Shown in pieces: positions 1 to 6,719 of a stretch of DNA of 11,025 nucleotides. Under the pieces are notes generated by a model. It was not told the DNA's origin and searched no databases. It saw only the letters and a list, made by a program, of their open reading frames with translations. Source of the DNA: Verrucomicrobiota bacterium (lineage in GTDB: Bacteria > Verrucomicrobiota > Lentisphaeria > Oligosphaerales > Oligosphaeraceae). A program made the translations under genes and the position numbers. Positions within the stretch are counted from its first letter, which is position 1. Each line of letters starts with the position of its first letter. The DNA lies in NCBI GenBank assembly GCA_022709995.1, contig JAKLHU010000030.1, positions 1 to 11,025 of the forward strand, in the 5' to 3' direction.

Positions 1-658
1 CTTCCAGTTCCAGTTCTTCCCATCCCAGCAGTGATTCCTCGATGAGGATTTGGTGGACGAGGCTGGCCTGGAGGCCGCGGGGGGCGATGCTCCGCAGTTC
101 TTCCAGGTTGTAGCAGAAGCCGCCGCCGGTGCCGCCCATGGTATAGGCCGGCCGGACGACGACGGGGAAGCCGATTTCGCGGGCCGCGGCCTCGGCGTCT
201 TCGACGGTATTGACGGCTCGGCTGCGGGCCATGTCAATGCCGAGGCGGTTCATGGTTTCCTTGAAGGCGGTGCGGTCTTCGCCGCGCTCGATGGCGTCGA
301 TCTGCACGCCGATGACCTTGACGCCGAATTTCTCCAGGATGCCGTTTTTGGCCAGTTCGGAAGCCAGGTTGAGGGCGGACTGGCCGCCGAGGTTGGGGAG
401 GAGGGCGTCGGGGCGTTCCCGTTCGATGATTTCCTCCATGCGGGCGGCGTTCAGCGGTTCGATGTAGGTGACATCGGCGATGTCGGGGTCGGTCATGATG
501 GTGGCTGGATTCGAGTTGACCAGGACGATTTTATAGCCGAGGCTGCGCAGCGCCTTGCAGGCTTGGGTGCCGGAATAATCGAATTCGCAGGCTTGACCGA
601 TGATAATGGGGCCGGAGCCGATGATCATGACTTTTTCAATATCGCTGCGCTTCGGCAT
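1..658 (-). CDS. carB: carbamoyl-phosphate synthase large subunit, N-terminal part (cut by window edge)
   Basis: CarB makes carbamoyl phosphate from bicarbonate, ammonia (passed on by the small subunit CarA) and two ATP, feeding arginine and pyrimidine synthesis in the cytoplasm. Reading the minus strand from the ATG at 658 gives 219 codons before the edge. The protein begins [20 protein letters not shown], then [29 protein letters not shown], a [12 protein letters not shown] block (E. coli has GGQTALN here) and [12 protein letters not shown], the glycine-rich ATP-grasp loop. This is the pre-ATP-grasp domain and the start of the first ATP-grasp domain. A GGAG about 10 bases upstream supports the start. 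No carA is visible. The GNAT gene upstream on the same strand is ArgA-like, which fits an arginine role. There is no frame damage in the visible part. The family call is certain; the rest of the gene lies outside the window. Confidence 0.97.
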   Translation of the reverse strand, partial: MPKRSDIEKVMIIGSGPIIIGQACEFDYSGTQACKALRSLGYKIVLVNSNPATIMTDPDIADVTYIEPLNAARMEEIIERERPDALLPNLGGQSALNLASELAKNGILEKFGVKVIGVQIDAIERGEDRTAFKETMNRLGIDMARSRAVNTVEDAEAAAREIGFPVVVRPAYTMGGTGGGFCYNLEELRSIAPRGLQASLVHQILIEESLLGWEELELE

Positions 659-729
659 AAAAATGATTCTCCAGCAGGCTTGCAAGGGTGACCGTGACAA
701 GAAGCGAATGGAAATCCGCAAATCGTCTT

Positions 730-757
730 AATTTAGGCTGAAAATGGCAAAAAACAA
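730..757 (-). promoter_or_regulatory. possible sigma70-type promoter for carB
   Basis: An AT-rich island in the 184-base gap between the argA-like gene and carB. On the minus strand it reads TTGTTT (757-752), a 16-base spacer, then TAAATT (735-730). These match the -35 and -10 consensus at 3/6 and 4/6. It would give a leader of roughly 65 bases before the carB ATG. The contrast with the GC-rich surroundings is the main support; consensus rules may not hold in this lineage. Confidence 0.4.
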
Positions 758-817
758 GACGTCTGGGCGCATTTAGTCCGCGAATCGGCCGTTCGGGAAG
801 GGGCGCTTGCCGGCGCC

Positions 818-837
818 GCCTTCGCCGTCGGGAAGGC
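818..837 (-). terminator. GC-rich hairpin just after the argA-like stop, no U-tract
   Basis: Five bases past the minus-strand stop at 843, GCCTTC (837-832) can pair with GAAGGC (823-818). The inner CC/GG pairs around a GAC triloop with one bulged C. No T-run follows, so it is not a classic intrinsic terminator. It may protect the 3' end or assist termination, or be chance in GC-rich DNA. Confidence 0.25.
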
Positions 838-842
838 CGGGC

Positions 843-1322
843 TCAGGCGAGGTCCAGGGCGAGCGCGATTTCGTCGCAATGCTGGCGTTTCGGGCAGTTG
901 GCGCAGTCTGACCAGACTTTTTGGGGGAAGTCGGTCACCGGCACCTGGGTGAAGCCGAGGTGAAGGAACAGGTTGGGTCGGACCGTGAGGGTGAACACGC
1001 GTTTGGCGTGACGCGCCACTGCCAGCTCGACGGCCGTTTTCACGAGCAGAGAGCCAAGGCCTTGTCCGCCATGTTCCGGGGCCACCACCAGGGATCTGAT
1101 TTCATGCAGCCCGTCGCCGAAATCGCGCAAGGCGACGCAACCGGCCAGGCCCGGGTGGCCGTGCCAGCGGGCAACGTGGAAATTGCCGATGTGGGCGCGG
1201 ATGTCGTCGGCGGTGCGGGGGAGGACGATTTGTTTGGCGACATTGGGCGTCAGCAAGTCGACGATGGCCTCGGCGTCTGCCTTGGTCGCCGGGACAATGG
1301 CAATGGCTGGTGATGGCGGCAT
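843..1322 (-). CDS. GNAT N-acetyltransferase, ArgA-like (short N-acetylglutamate synthase type)
   Basis: A single GNAT domain of 159 residues. Visible are EIRSLVV (beta 4, about 75-81), the acetyl-CoA loop HGGQGLGSLLV (84-94) and a beta-strand RVFTLTV (108-114). The C-terminal tail KVWSDCANCPKRQHCDE has a C-x2-C-x5-C pattern (Cys 140, 143, 149). I recall this tail from short ArgA-type acetyltransferases, which acetylate glutamate in the first step of arginine synthesis. The frame stays open upstream to 1514, but that part is Pro/Arg/Ala-rich and overlaps the end of accA. I chose the ATG at 1322 because the fold starts there and GGAG lies 8 bases ahead. It sits 116 bases after accA and before carB on the same strand, which supports an arginine link. 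Other small-molecule acetyltransferase roles cannot be excluded. The family is sure, the substrate likely. Confidence 0.85.
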   Translation of the reverse strand: MPPSPAIAIVPATKADAEAIVDLLTPNVAKQIVLPRTADDIRAHIGNFHVARWHGHPGLAGCVALRDFGDGLHEIRSLVVAPEHGGQGLGSLLVKTAVELAVARHAKRVFTLTVRPNLFLHLGFTQVPVTDFPQKVWSDCANCPKRQHCDEIALALDLA

Positions 1323-1438
1323 GCGGGCACTCCGGCGGCGGGCAGGAAAGGGCAGGGGATGGAAGTGGGTGGTGGTGGCGGGGGTGTCGACGGCTGGTCG
1401 GGCGGCGGCGGGCGGGTCTGGGCGGTCGGTCGCCTTGG
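1323..1438 (-). other. C-rich, G-poor spacer between accA and argA-like gene
   Basis: On the transcribed (minus) strand this 116-base spacer has about 66 C against 24 G by hand count. Its complement is full of GG and GGG runs, for example at 1340-1342, 1350-1352, 1355-1358 and 1367-1369. Such C-over-G stretches resemble Rho-loading (rut) regions, and the plus strand approaches a G-quadruplex pattern. Function is not shown; it may simply be local base skew. Confidence 0.35.
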
Positions 1439-2390
1439 TCAGACGCTGAAGACGCCGAGGTCGCGGAAACGGTCGTAGCGCGCTTGCCGGAGCTGGGCTC
1501 CGGGCATGGTGCACAGCTGGTCCAACTGGTCGACGATGGCCTGCTTGAGCAGGTCGGTGGCGCCAGCGGGATCATGGTGGGCGCCGCCCAGGGGTTCCGG
1601 GATGATGCCGTCCACGACGCCGAGCTTCATCAGGTCGCGCCCGGTGAGCTTCAGGGCCTGGGCGGCTTTGGGAATGGCGTCCGCGCTGCGCCAGAGAATG
1701 GCGGCGCAGCCCTCCGGGGTGATGACGGAATAGTACGCGTTTTCCATGATGAGGACGCGGTTGCCGACGCAGATGCCGAGCGCGCCGCCGCTGCCGCCTT
1801 CGCCGATGATGATCGAGAATGGGCACTTCCAGACGGAACATCTCGCGCAGGTTGACGGCAATCGACTCGCCGATGTGTCGTTCGGCGGCCGCAATGCCGG
1901 GGTAGGCGCCGGGGGTGTCGACGAGGGAGATGATCGGGACCCTGGCCTTGTTGGCCAACTGCATGAGCCGCAAGGCCTTCCGGTACCCTTCCGGATGGGC
2001 GCAGCCAAAGTTGACTTCCATGTTCTGCTTGAGATTACGGCCTTTCTGCGTTGCAATGACCATGACGGGCCGCTGGTTCAGTTTGGCGAAGCCGCCGATG
2101 ATGGCGCGGTCGTCGGCATAGCGCCTGTCGCCGCACAGTTCCATGTAGTCGGTGAACATCGCGCCGACATAGTCCTGGGGGTGCGGCCGCTGGGGGTGGC
2201 GCGCCAGCTGGATTTTTTCCCAGGGGGTGAGGCTGGCGAAGATTTTGCGGCGGGTGTCGGGCAGTTTGGCGTCGAGGGTGGCCAAGCCGGGGCCCAGGTC
2301 GAGGTCGTGCTCCAGGCGGAAGCGGTGCAGGGCGGCGATTTTTTCTTCCAGTTCCAGAATCGGTTTTTCGAATTCGAGGGTGACGGCCAT
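1439..2390 (-). CDS. accA: acetyl-CoA carboxylase carboxyltransferase subunit alpha, frameshifted
   Basis: AccA, with AccD, moves the carboxyl group from biotin-carrier protein to acetyl-CoA, giving malonyl-CoA for fatty-acid synthesis. The start ATG at 2390 gives LEFEKPILELEEKIAAL, the usual N-terminal helix. GYRKALRLMQLANKARVPII and SLVDTPGAYPGIAAAE follow, then NLREMFRLEVPI (to residue 191). The frame then breaks at about 1814-1818. The -1/+2 shifted frame continues with IIIGEGGSGGALGICVGNR, YYSVITPEGCAAILWRSAD and IIPEPLGGAH to a TGA at 1439. Restoring two bases (ATTCTCTCGATC for ATTCTCGATC) gives VPILSIIIGEGG, exactly the family spacing, and 317 residues (E. coli AccA: 319). The ribosome-binding site GAGGAA lies inside the last ldt codons, whose stop is 8 bases upstream, so translation is probably coupled. 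As written, the protein would end at residue 272 with a nonsense tail. Confidence 0.95.
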
Positions 2391-2398
2391 GGGTATGC

Positions 2399-3499
2399 TT
2401 ATTCCTCAATGGTGACTTTGACAAAGGCATGGGCGCTGTTGGGCATGGGGATGAAATCGTACAGTTCCTCGACTTCTTCGTTGCGCATGCGGATGCATCC
2501 GGCGCTGGCGGGAGTGCCGATGCTGTCCGGCTCCCAGGTGCCGTGGATGCCGAAGCCACGCAGGGATGAGTTGGTGTTGCCGATCGGGGAAATCCCGAGC
2601 CAGTGCGTCCCGAGAATGTTTTCGGCGTGGCCGAAGGGGATGTTTTTTCCTGGCGGCGTCCAGGCCGGATGGAGGACTTTGGAGGTGATGGCGAAGGTGC
2701 CGGCCGGCGTGCGGTCCTGGCGGCCGATGCCGACCGCGTAGACGCGGTAGAGGTCGGTTCCGAGATAAAGCAGGAGCAGGAATTGCGATTTGAGGACGCG
2801 GATGGACCAGTCGCCAGTCAGGACGTGCATGGCGTTGCCGGGGTGGATGAGCTGGTTGGTCGGGCTCAGTTCATTGATGCGGATGAGGGCGCCGACGGTG
2901 GTTCGGCTGGCCGAGGCGATTTTGCTGAGGCTGTCCCCGGCGGAGATGATGTGGGTTATTTTTTCGGGGCAGGGCGCGGCGCTGTTCATGAAGATGCGGT
3001 TGGCTTCATTGATGATGCTGATCACGCGCTGCCATTCCTGGCTGCCTGGAATCAAGGCGTTGTTGGCCAGAACCAGCTGGGCGAGCGTGCGGGCTGCCAG
3101 CGGCTGGTCGACGAGCAGTTGCCGTTCCGCCGCATCCAGGCGGTATTCGTCCTGGCGGGAAAAGGCCGTCAGGGCTTTGGGAGCGGGTGTTGGCGGGACG
3201 GTCGCCGGCGCCGGCGTGGCGGTGTTGGCGTTGTTGGCGCTCGCCGGCGTCGTGGCCGGCCTGACTGCCGGGCTGGCGGGGCTGGCGGGGCTGGTTGGCC
3301 TTAGTTTTGTCTTGGCGGATGGGCCGGCGTCAGTGCCGGTCGTCATGGCGGCGGCAGGGCTGGTTTGGGAATTGGCGGCCGGACCGTCCGCGGCCGCCGC
3401 GGGTTTGGTCGGCAGGCAGGAACGCCAGATGAGAGATCCGAGACCAGCGGTCAAAAGCAGGAAAATGATGACCAGAGGCCATTTGTAATACCAGTACAT
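2399..3499 (-). CDS. membrane-anchored LysM / YkuD-type L,D-transpeptidase
   Basis: A predicted 366-residue cell-envelope protein. Residues 8-26 form one hydrophobic segment after a short Tyr/Lys N-terminus, so it is probably anchored with the body outside the inner membrane. Residues 31-110 are a Pro/Ala/Thr/Ser-rich linker, followed by a helical stretch (115-172). A LysM peptidoglycan-binding domain (about 182-227, ISAGDSLSKIA to LIHPGNAMHVL) comes next, then a YkuD catalytic domain (about 232-363). The catalytic motif is GFGIHGT (His319) and SAGCIRMRN (Cys335). Family members form 3-3 peptide cross-links or attach proteins to peptidoglycan. The usual S-H-G-C has Ala333 in place of His. The start at 3499 has GAGGA about 10 bases ahead. 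The gene heads a tight pair with accA. The role as cross-linker versus envelope-protein attacher cannot be told. Confidence 0.93.
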   Translation of the reverse strand: MYWYYKWPLVIIFLLLTAGLGSLIWRSCLPTKPAAAADGPAANSQTSPAAAMTTGTDAGPSAKTKLRPTSPASPASPAVRPATTPASANNANTATPAPATVPPTPAPKALTAFSRQDEYRLDAAERQLLVDQPLAARTLAQLVLANNALIPGSQEWQRVISIINEANRIFMNSAAPCPEKITHIISAGDSLSKIASASRTTVGALIRINELSPTNQLIHPGNAMHVLTGDWSIRVLKSQFLLLLYLGTDLYRVYAVGIGRQDRTPAGTFAITSKVLHPAWTPPGKNIPFGHAENILGTHWLGISPIGNTNSSLRGFGIHGTWEPDSIGTPASAGCIRMRNEEVEELYDFIPMPNSAHAFVKVTIEE

Positions 3500-3559
3500 G
3501 ATATCTTCATCCTCGCCAGGGCTTGCGTGGGGCAGAAAGCAAAAATAAACCAGTTATGG

Positions 3560-3587
3560 AATATATCGGTAAAATGCGCAAATGCAA
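3560..3587 (-). promoter_or_regulatory. possible sigma70-type promoter for the ldt-accA unit
   Basis: In the AT-richer part of the 184-base gap before the transpeptidase gene, the minus strand reads TTGCAT (3587-3582), 16 bases, then TATATT (3565-3560). The -10 matches consensus at 5/6, the -35 at 3/6. The start of transcription would fall near 3553, about 54 bases before the ATG at 3499. Confidence 0.45.
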
Positions 3588-3606
3588 AAACGACGGTTGC
3601 AAACCG
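3586..3606 (-). terminator. weak hairpin plus T-run, possible terminator of the upstream hydrolase gene
   Basis: The minus strand reads CGGTT-TGC-AACCG (3606-3594), a 5-bp stem, followed by TCG and five T (3590-3586). It lies about 80 bases after the hydrolase stop at 3684 and directly before the putative ldt promoter. That is a sensible place for a terminator, but the stem is short. Confidence 0.3.
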
Positions 3607-3683
3607 CTTTCGGGGTCGGTGGATTTTTCCGTTTATTTTATTCCGGGTGTTTGTCCAGTCAGGGGTCGCGTCAGCCGTGCCGG

Positions 3684-4700
3684 TCACGTCTCCTCGCGGC
3701 GGCGTTTTCCCTGGTCGTTCCGGCTCAGGAACTCCTGCGCGGCGGCCAGGTATTCGCCGGTTTTTTCCAGGTGATGTTCATGCGACGCCTCGGCGAACAC
3801 TCGCAGTTCGGCCCGGGGAATGCGGCTCTGGAAGAATCGGATGGTGTCCGGGGCGGCCTCGTCGAACTGTCCGCCAGTGAGCAGGACGGGCATGGCGAGT
3901 TCGTGCAGGCGGTCGCTGCGTTCATAGTCTTTGAGAATGCCGGTCACGGTGAATTCGCTCGGCCCCCACATGTGCACATAGACGGCGGGATTGAGTTTCG
4001 CCATGGCCCGATTCAGGCAGTCGGGCCAGGGCTGCCGGCGGCAGACGTGCTTCATGTAGTAATGGGTCATGGCTTCCTGATAGGGCGCCGACGTGAAGTC
4101 GCCGTCGGCCTCGGACGCGCGGATGACGTCCCGGACCGCCGGCGGCAGCTGCGCAATGTACGCGTTCTGGTCGGCGATCCAGCGGCTGGTGCTGAGCAGT
4201 GGTCCAGACAGAATCAGGCTGGCGACATGGTCGCCGTGGGGACCGAGGGCATACTCGGCGGCGACCGCCGCCCCCCAGGACTGCCCGAGAATATGCATTC
4301 TGTCCAAGCCGAAGGCGGCGCGGACGTGTTCGACTTCCTCCACATAATGTTCCAGGGTCCAGAGGTCTGGGCGGCCGGGGCGTTCGGAATTGCCGCATTC
4401 CAGCTGGTCGTAGAAGATGACCGGGCGCTGGTCGGCCAGGGCTTCCAGCGGTTCCAGATAGTCATGCGCGGCGCCGGGGCCGCCATGCACGACCAGCAAC
4501 GGCAGGCCGACAGCGCCGTTGCCGATCATTTTGTACCAGACTTTGCCGCCGGTGACCTGGATGTAGCCTTCTTCGGTTTGCAGTTGCCGGTTCATGGCGG
4601 TGGCGCCTTTGCGGTTGGGGCCGGCGTCGCCGCCGGCCAGAATCATCGTTGCGGTCATCATCGCTGCCAGTACGTTTTTCCGAGGGCGCAGGCGCCGCAT
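3684..4700 (-). CDS. proline iminopeptidase-family alpha/beta hydrolase (peptidase S33), possibly exported
   Basis: Peptidase family S33 enzymes release N-terminal proline or other residues from short peptides. Numbered from the ATG at 4700 (338 residues), the marks are the oxyanion-hole loop VVHGGPG (about 70-76), IFYDQLECGNSERPG (family FYDQLGCGxS), the nucleophile elbow GQSWG (Ser about 141), the acid in GGQFDEAAP (Asp about 280) and the base in ASHEHHLE (His about 307). Start choice is uncertain. The ATG at 4700 gives a signal-peptide-like RRLRPRK plus VLAAMMTATMILAGG but lacks a clear ribosome-binding site. The ATG at 4595 gives a cytoplasmic protein starting MNRQLQTEEGY. A TTG at 4814 is also in frame but adds Arg-rich sequence that looks non-coding. 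It is followed after 184 bases by ldt on the same strand and is divergent from gltX. The fold is certain, the substrate inferred. Confidence 0.9.
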   Translation of the reverse strand: MRRLRPRKNVLAAMMTATMILAGGDAGPNRKGATAMNRQLQTEEGYIQVTGGKVWYKMIGNGAVGLPLLVVHGGPGAAHDYLEPLEALADQRPVIFYDQLECGNSERPGRPDLWTLEHYVEEVEHVRAAFGLDRMHILGQSWGAAVAAEYALGPHGDHVASLILSGPLLSTSRWIADQNAYIAQLPPAVRDVIRASEADGDFTSAPYQEAMTHYYMKHVCRRQPWPDCLNRAMAKLNPAVYVHMWGPSEFTVTGILKDYERSDRLHELAMPVLLTGGQFDEAAPDTIRFFQSRIPRAELRVFAEASHEHHLEKTGEYLAAAQEFLSRNDQGKRRREET

Positions 4701-5045
4701 CGCCAAGGGAGGATGAGATGGCTGCCCGCGTCGGCGCCAGGGCCGGCCGCGATGGCGTCGTGCACCGAGGACAATGGCGTCGTTAAAAGTACTGCCGGAA
4801 ACGTCATCCGCCAACCGGGCGGGCGAAATAATGCTTGTCTGGGGTCGGAGCGGGCGGCGGCGGCCGTTGTCTTGTCGAAGCGGCTGGCGGCGGCGGGGCG
4901 GAGCTTGGCGGCCGCGTCATTTCCGCTCTGAATTCGGGTTGTCGGGAGGTCTTGGTCGCCCGGGTTGGAAAAGGAGGGTATATTATGATCATGCCGGTGT
5001 TGCGTCCAGATGCCGGTGAAACATAAAGAATAACGAGGAAAGACG
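4701..5045. other. divergent intergenic region between the hydrolase gene and gltX
   Basis: A 345-base region that must hold start signals for both directions. It is largely GGC-rich low-complexity sequence (4840-4920), turning AT-richer near 4975-5045. For the minus strand, TTGGCG (4814-4809), 17 bases and TACTTT (4791-4786) is a poor promoter match. For the plus strand, TTGGCG (4905-4910), 18 bases and TGAATT (4929-4934) is equally weak; TATTAT at 4981-4986 has no partner -35. No T-box, riboswitch or tRNA gene is recognisable. A short ORF sits just before gltX and is listed separately. Confidence 0.5.
4971..5026 (+). CDS. possible 13-residue leader ORF upstream of gltX
   Basis: AAGGAGGG at 4971-4978, one of the strongest Shine-Dalgarno matches in the window, is followed after 6 bases by ATG at 4985. 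The frame encodes MIMPVLRPDAGET and stops with TAA at 5024-5026, 19 bases before the gltX ATG. The feature span includes the ribosome-binding site. It could be a leader peptide that couples ribosomes to gltX. No run of glutamate codons suggests attenuation. Alternatively TATTAT at 4981-4986 is a -10 box and the ORF is accidental. Without comparison to relatives this stays speculative. Confidence 0.3.
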
Positions 5046-6635
5046 ATGAGTGTTCGAGTGCGTTTTGCGCCGTCGCCGACCGGCCATGTCCATATAGGCA
5101 ACATCCGGGCGGCGATTTTCAACTGGCTGTTTGCCCGCCATGAAGGCGGCGCGTTTCTGTTGCGGGTGGAAGATACGGATCTGGAACGCTCGACCCCGGA
5201 AGCCATTGCGACTTTGCTGGCGGTGATGGAGTGGCTGGGCCTTGACTTTGACGAGAAGCCTCCCCTGTATCAGACCGCTCAGATAAAACGCCATTTGGCG
5301 GCGGCGGAGCGCTTGCTGGCCCAGGGCGATGCCTACCGGGACAGCAAAGGCGGCGACGGCGAAGCGATGGTGTTCCGCATTCCCTTTGACGCGGAGCGGA
5401 TTCCAGGCGTGGTTGAAGTCGGCCCCGTCGACGTGCCGGTGCATCCGGACGTGCCGGTCACTGTCAGCGGCAAAGGCGTCGGCTACGCCGGCGTGTCCGC
5501 CAAAGGGACGCCGGCGCCGGGCGGCGCCTGCCTGGCCGGCTGCAAGGATTTGCAGGTCTTCGCGGCCGACGGCGCTTGTCTCTTTTCCCTGGCCGGGAAG
5601 GAGGAGGCGATCGGGCGCGGCGGCGACAGCGTCACTCTTCCCGGGGCGGTGCGTCTGCATTTCACGCGCCGGGCGATCACGTATCATGACTTGGTCAAAG
5701 GCGAGATGAGCAAGCCGCTGGACAGCATGCGGGACGTGGTGATCGTCCGCAGCGACGGCTCCCCGGTGTTTCATTTGGCGAATGTCGTCGACGACATCAC
5801 CCAGGGCATTACGCACATTATCCGCGGCGACGACCATGTCGAGAACACGTTCCGGCACATCATGCTGTTTGTCTGCCTGGGGGCGACCCCGCCGGCCTAT
5901 GGGCACCTGCCCATGATCGTGAACGCGGCGGGAAAGCCCTACAGCAAACGCGACGGCGACGCGTTTGTCGGCGATTTTCGTGACCGGGGCTTTCTGCCGG
6001 ACGCACTGTTCAACTATCTGACGCTGCTGGGGTGGTCGCCGGGCGATGACCGCGAGAAGATGACCCGCGCCGAGCTGGTCGAGGCCTTTTCCCTTGGCCG
6101 GGTCCAGCACGCCTCGGCGCAGATGGATCTGCAGAAGCTGACCAATCTCAATGGCCAGTACATCGCCGAACTGCCGGAAGAGGATTTCATCGCCCGCTGC
6201 CGGGAGCGCCTGGCCGAGTTGGACTGGGGGCGCGCGGTGGACGAAAGCCTGCTGCGGGCGGTCTGCCAGCTGATGCACAGCCGTCTCAAGGTGTTTGCCG
6301 ACGTGGCGCAGTGGCAGTATTTTTTCGTTGCCCTTCCCGAGTATGACGTCAAGTTGTGCGCGAAGCAGTGCAGCGACGCCGCCGTGGTCGCGGCGCTGCG
6401 GTCGCTGTCGGCGCGGTTGGCGGCGGTGACTCCGTTCACGGCGGTCGCCGTGGAGGAGGTCGTCGCCGCGGCCGCGGCGGCGGCCGGCCTCGGGCCGGGC
6501 AAGCTCAACCAGCCGCTGCGGGCGGCGGTGACCGGGACCGGCATTGGGGCCGGCATCTTCGAGACCATCGAAGTCATCGGCAAGGCGCGCACGTTGGCGC
6601 GGCTGCAGGCGGAGCAATGGCTGGCGTTGAAATGA
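5046..6635 (+). CDS. gltX: glutamyl-tRNA synthetase (class I), with atypical internal segment
   Basis: GluRS attaches glutamate to tRNA(Glu) in the cytoplasm using ATP. At 529 residues it is longer than usual (about 470). The Rossmann fold begins VRFAPSPTGHVHIGNIRAA, with HIGN (16-19) as the HIGH motif, and LLRVEDTDLERSTPEAI follows. The KMSKS motif is PYSKRDG (298-304). SDGSPVFHLANVVDD, THIIRGDDHVENT and LPDALFNYLTLLGWSPGD are family blocks. The C-terminal anticodon-binding part ends NQPLRAAVTG and IEVIGKARTLARL. Between DAYRDS (about 100) and ITYHDLVKGE (211-220) the usual CxCSKEEL to PRYDGRCR region is absent; instead there is a Gly/Val/Ala-rich segment of roughly 95 residues. The start ATG follows GAGGAAAG. 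It is the first full gene of the plus-strand run. Whether it is discriminating or also charges tRNA(Gln) cannot be read here. Confidence 0.96.
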   Translation: MSVRVRFAPSPTGHVHIGNIRAAIFNWLFARHEGGAFLLRVEDTDLERSTPEAIATLLAVMEWLGLDFDEKPPLYQTAQIKRHLAAAERLLAQGDAYRDSKGGDGEAMVFRIPFDAERIPGVVEVGPVDVPVHPDVPVTVSGKGVGYAGVSAKGTPAPGGACLAGCKDLQVFAADGACLFSLAGKEEAIGRGGDSVTLPGAVRLHFTRRAITYHDLVKGEMSKPLDSMRDVVIVRSDGSPVFHLANVVDDITQGITHIIRGDDHVENTFRHIMLFVCLGATPPAYGHLPMIVNAAGKPYSKRDGDAFVGDFRDRGFLPDALFNYLTLLGWSPGDDREKMTRAELVEAFSLGRVQHASAQMDLQKLTNLNGQYIAELPEEDFIARCRERLAELDWGRAVDESLLRAVCQLMHSRLKVFADVAQWQYFFVALPEYDVKLCAKQCSDAAVVAALRSLSARLAAVTPFTAVAVEEVVAAAAAAAGLGPGKLNQPLRAAVTGTGIGAGIFETIEVIGKARTLARLQAEQWLALK

Positions 6636-6719
6636 TGTTGACTGGCCGCCCGGTTCGGTTGCGGACGGCGGCGGGAAGCTGGCGGGACTTCGTCACGAGT
6701 AAAAAGGCAGAGGGAAGAC

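Noticed and set aside
50..691. 213-codon plus-strand frame opposite carB
   Set aside because: Gly/Asp/Ala-rich shadow of a certain CarB coding region that stays open to the window edge on the minus strand.
1323..1514. N-terminal extension of the GNAT protein up to 1514
   Set aside because: It overlaps the accA 3' end, is Pro/Arg/Ala-rich, and the GNAT fold and ribosome-binding site favour the start at 1322.
1746..2741. 331-codon plus-strand frame opposite accA and ldt
   Set aside because: It spans two unrelated genes on the other strand and has no recognisable domain.
3270..3300. Short GC-rich tandem repeat (GGCGGGGCT units)
   Set aside because: It encodes the Ser-Pro-Ala repeats of the transpeptidase linker, which explains it as low-complexity coding sequence.
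3582..4931. 449-codon open frame on the plus strand opposite the S33 hydrolase
   Set aside because: The minus-strand frame holds the full catalytic set of a known family; the plus-strand frame is its mirror.
4989..6617. 542-codon open frame on the minus strand covering nearly all of gltX
   Set aside because: It is antisense to a clear GluRS gene, is rich in Arg, His, Ala and Gln, has no family motif, and is a usual by-product of GC-rich codon use.
6638..6670. TTGACT resembling a -35 box between gltX and der
   Set aside because: No -10-like hexamer lies at 15-19 bases, so a separate der promoter is not supported.
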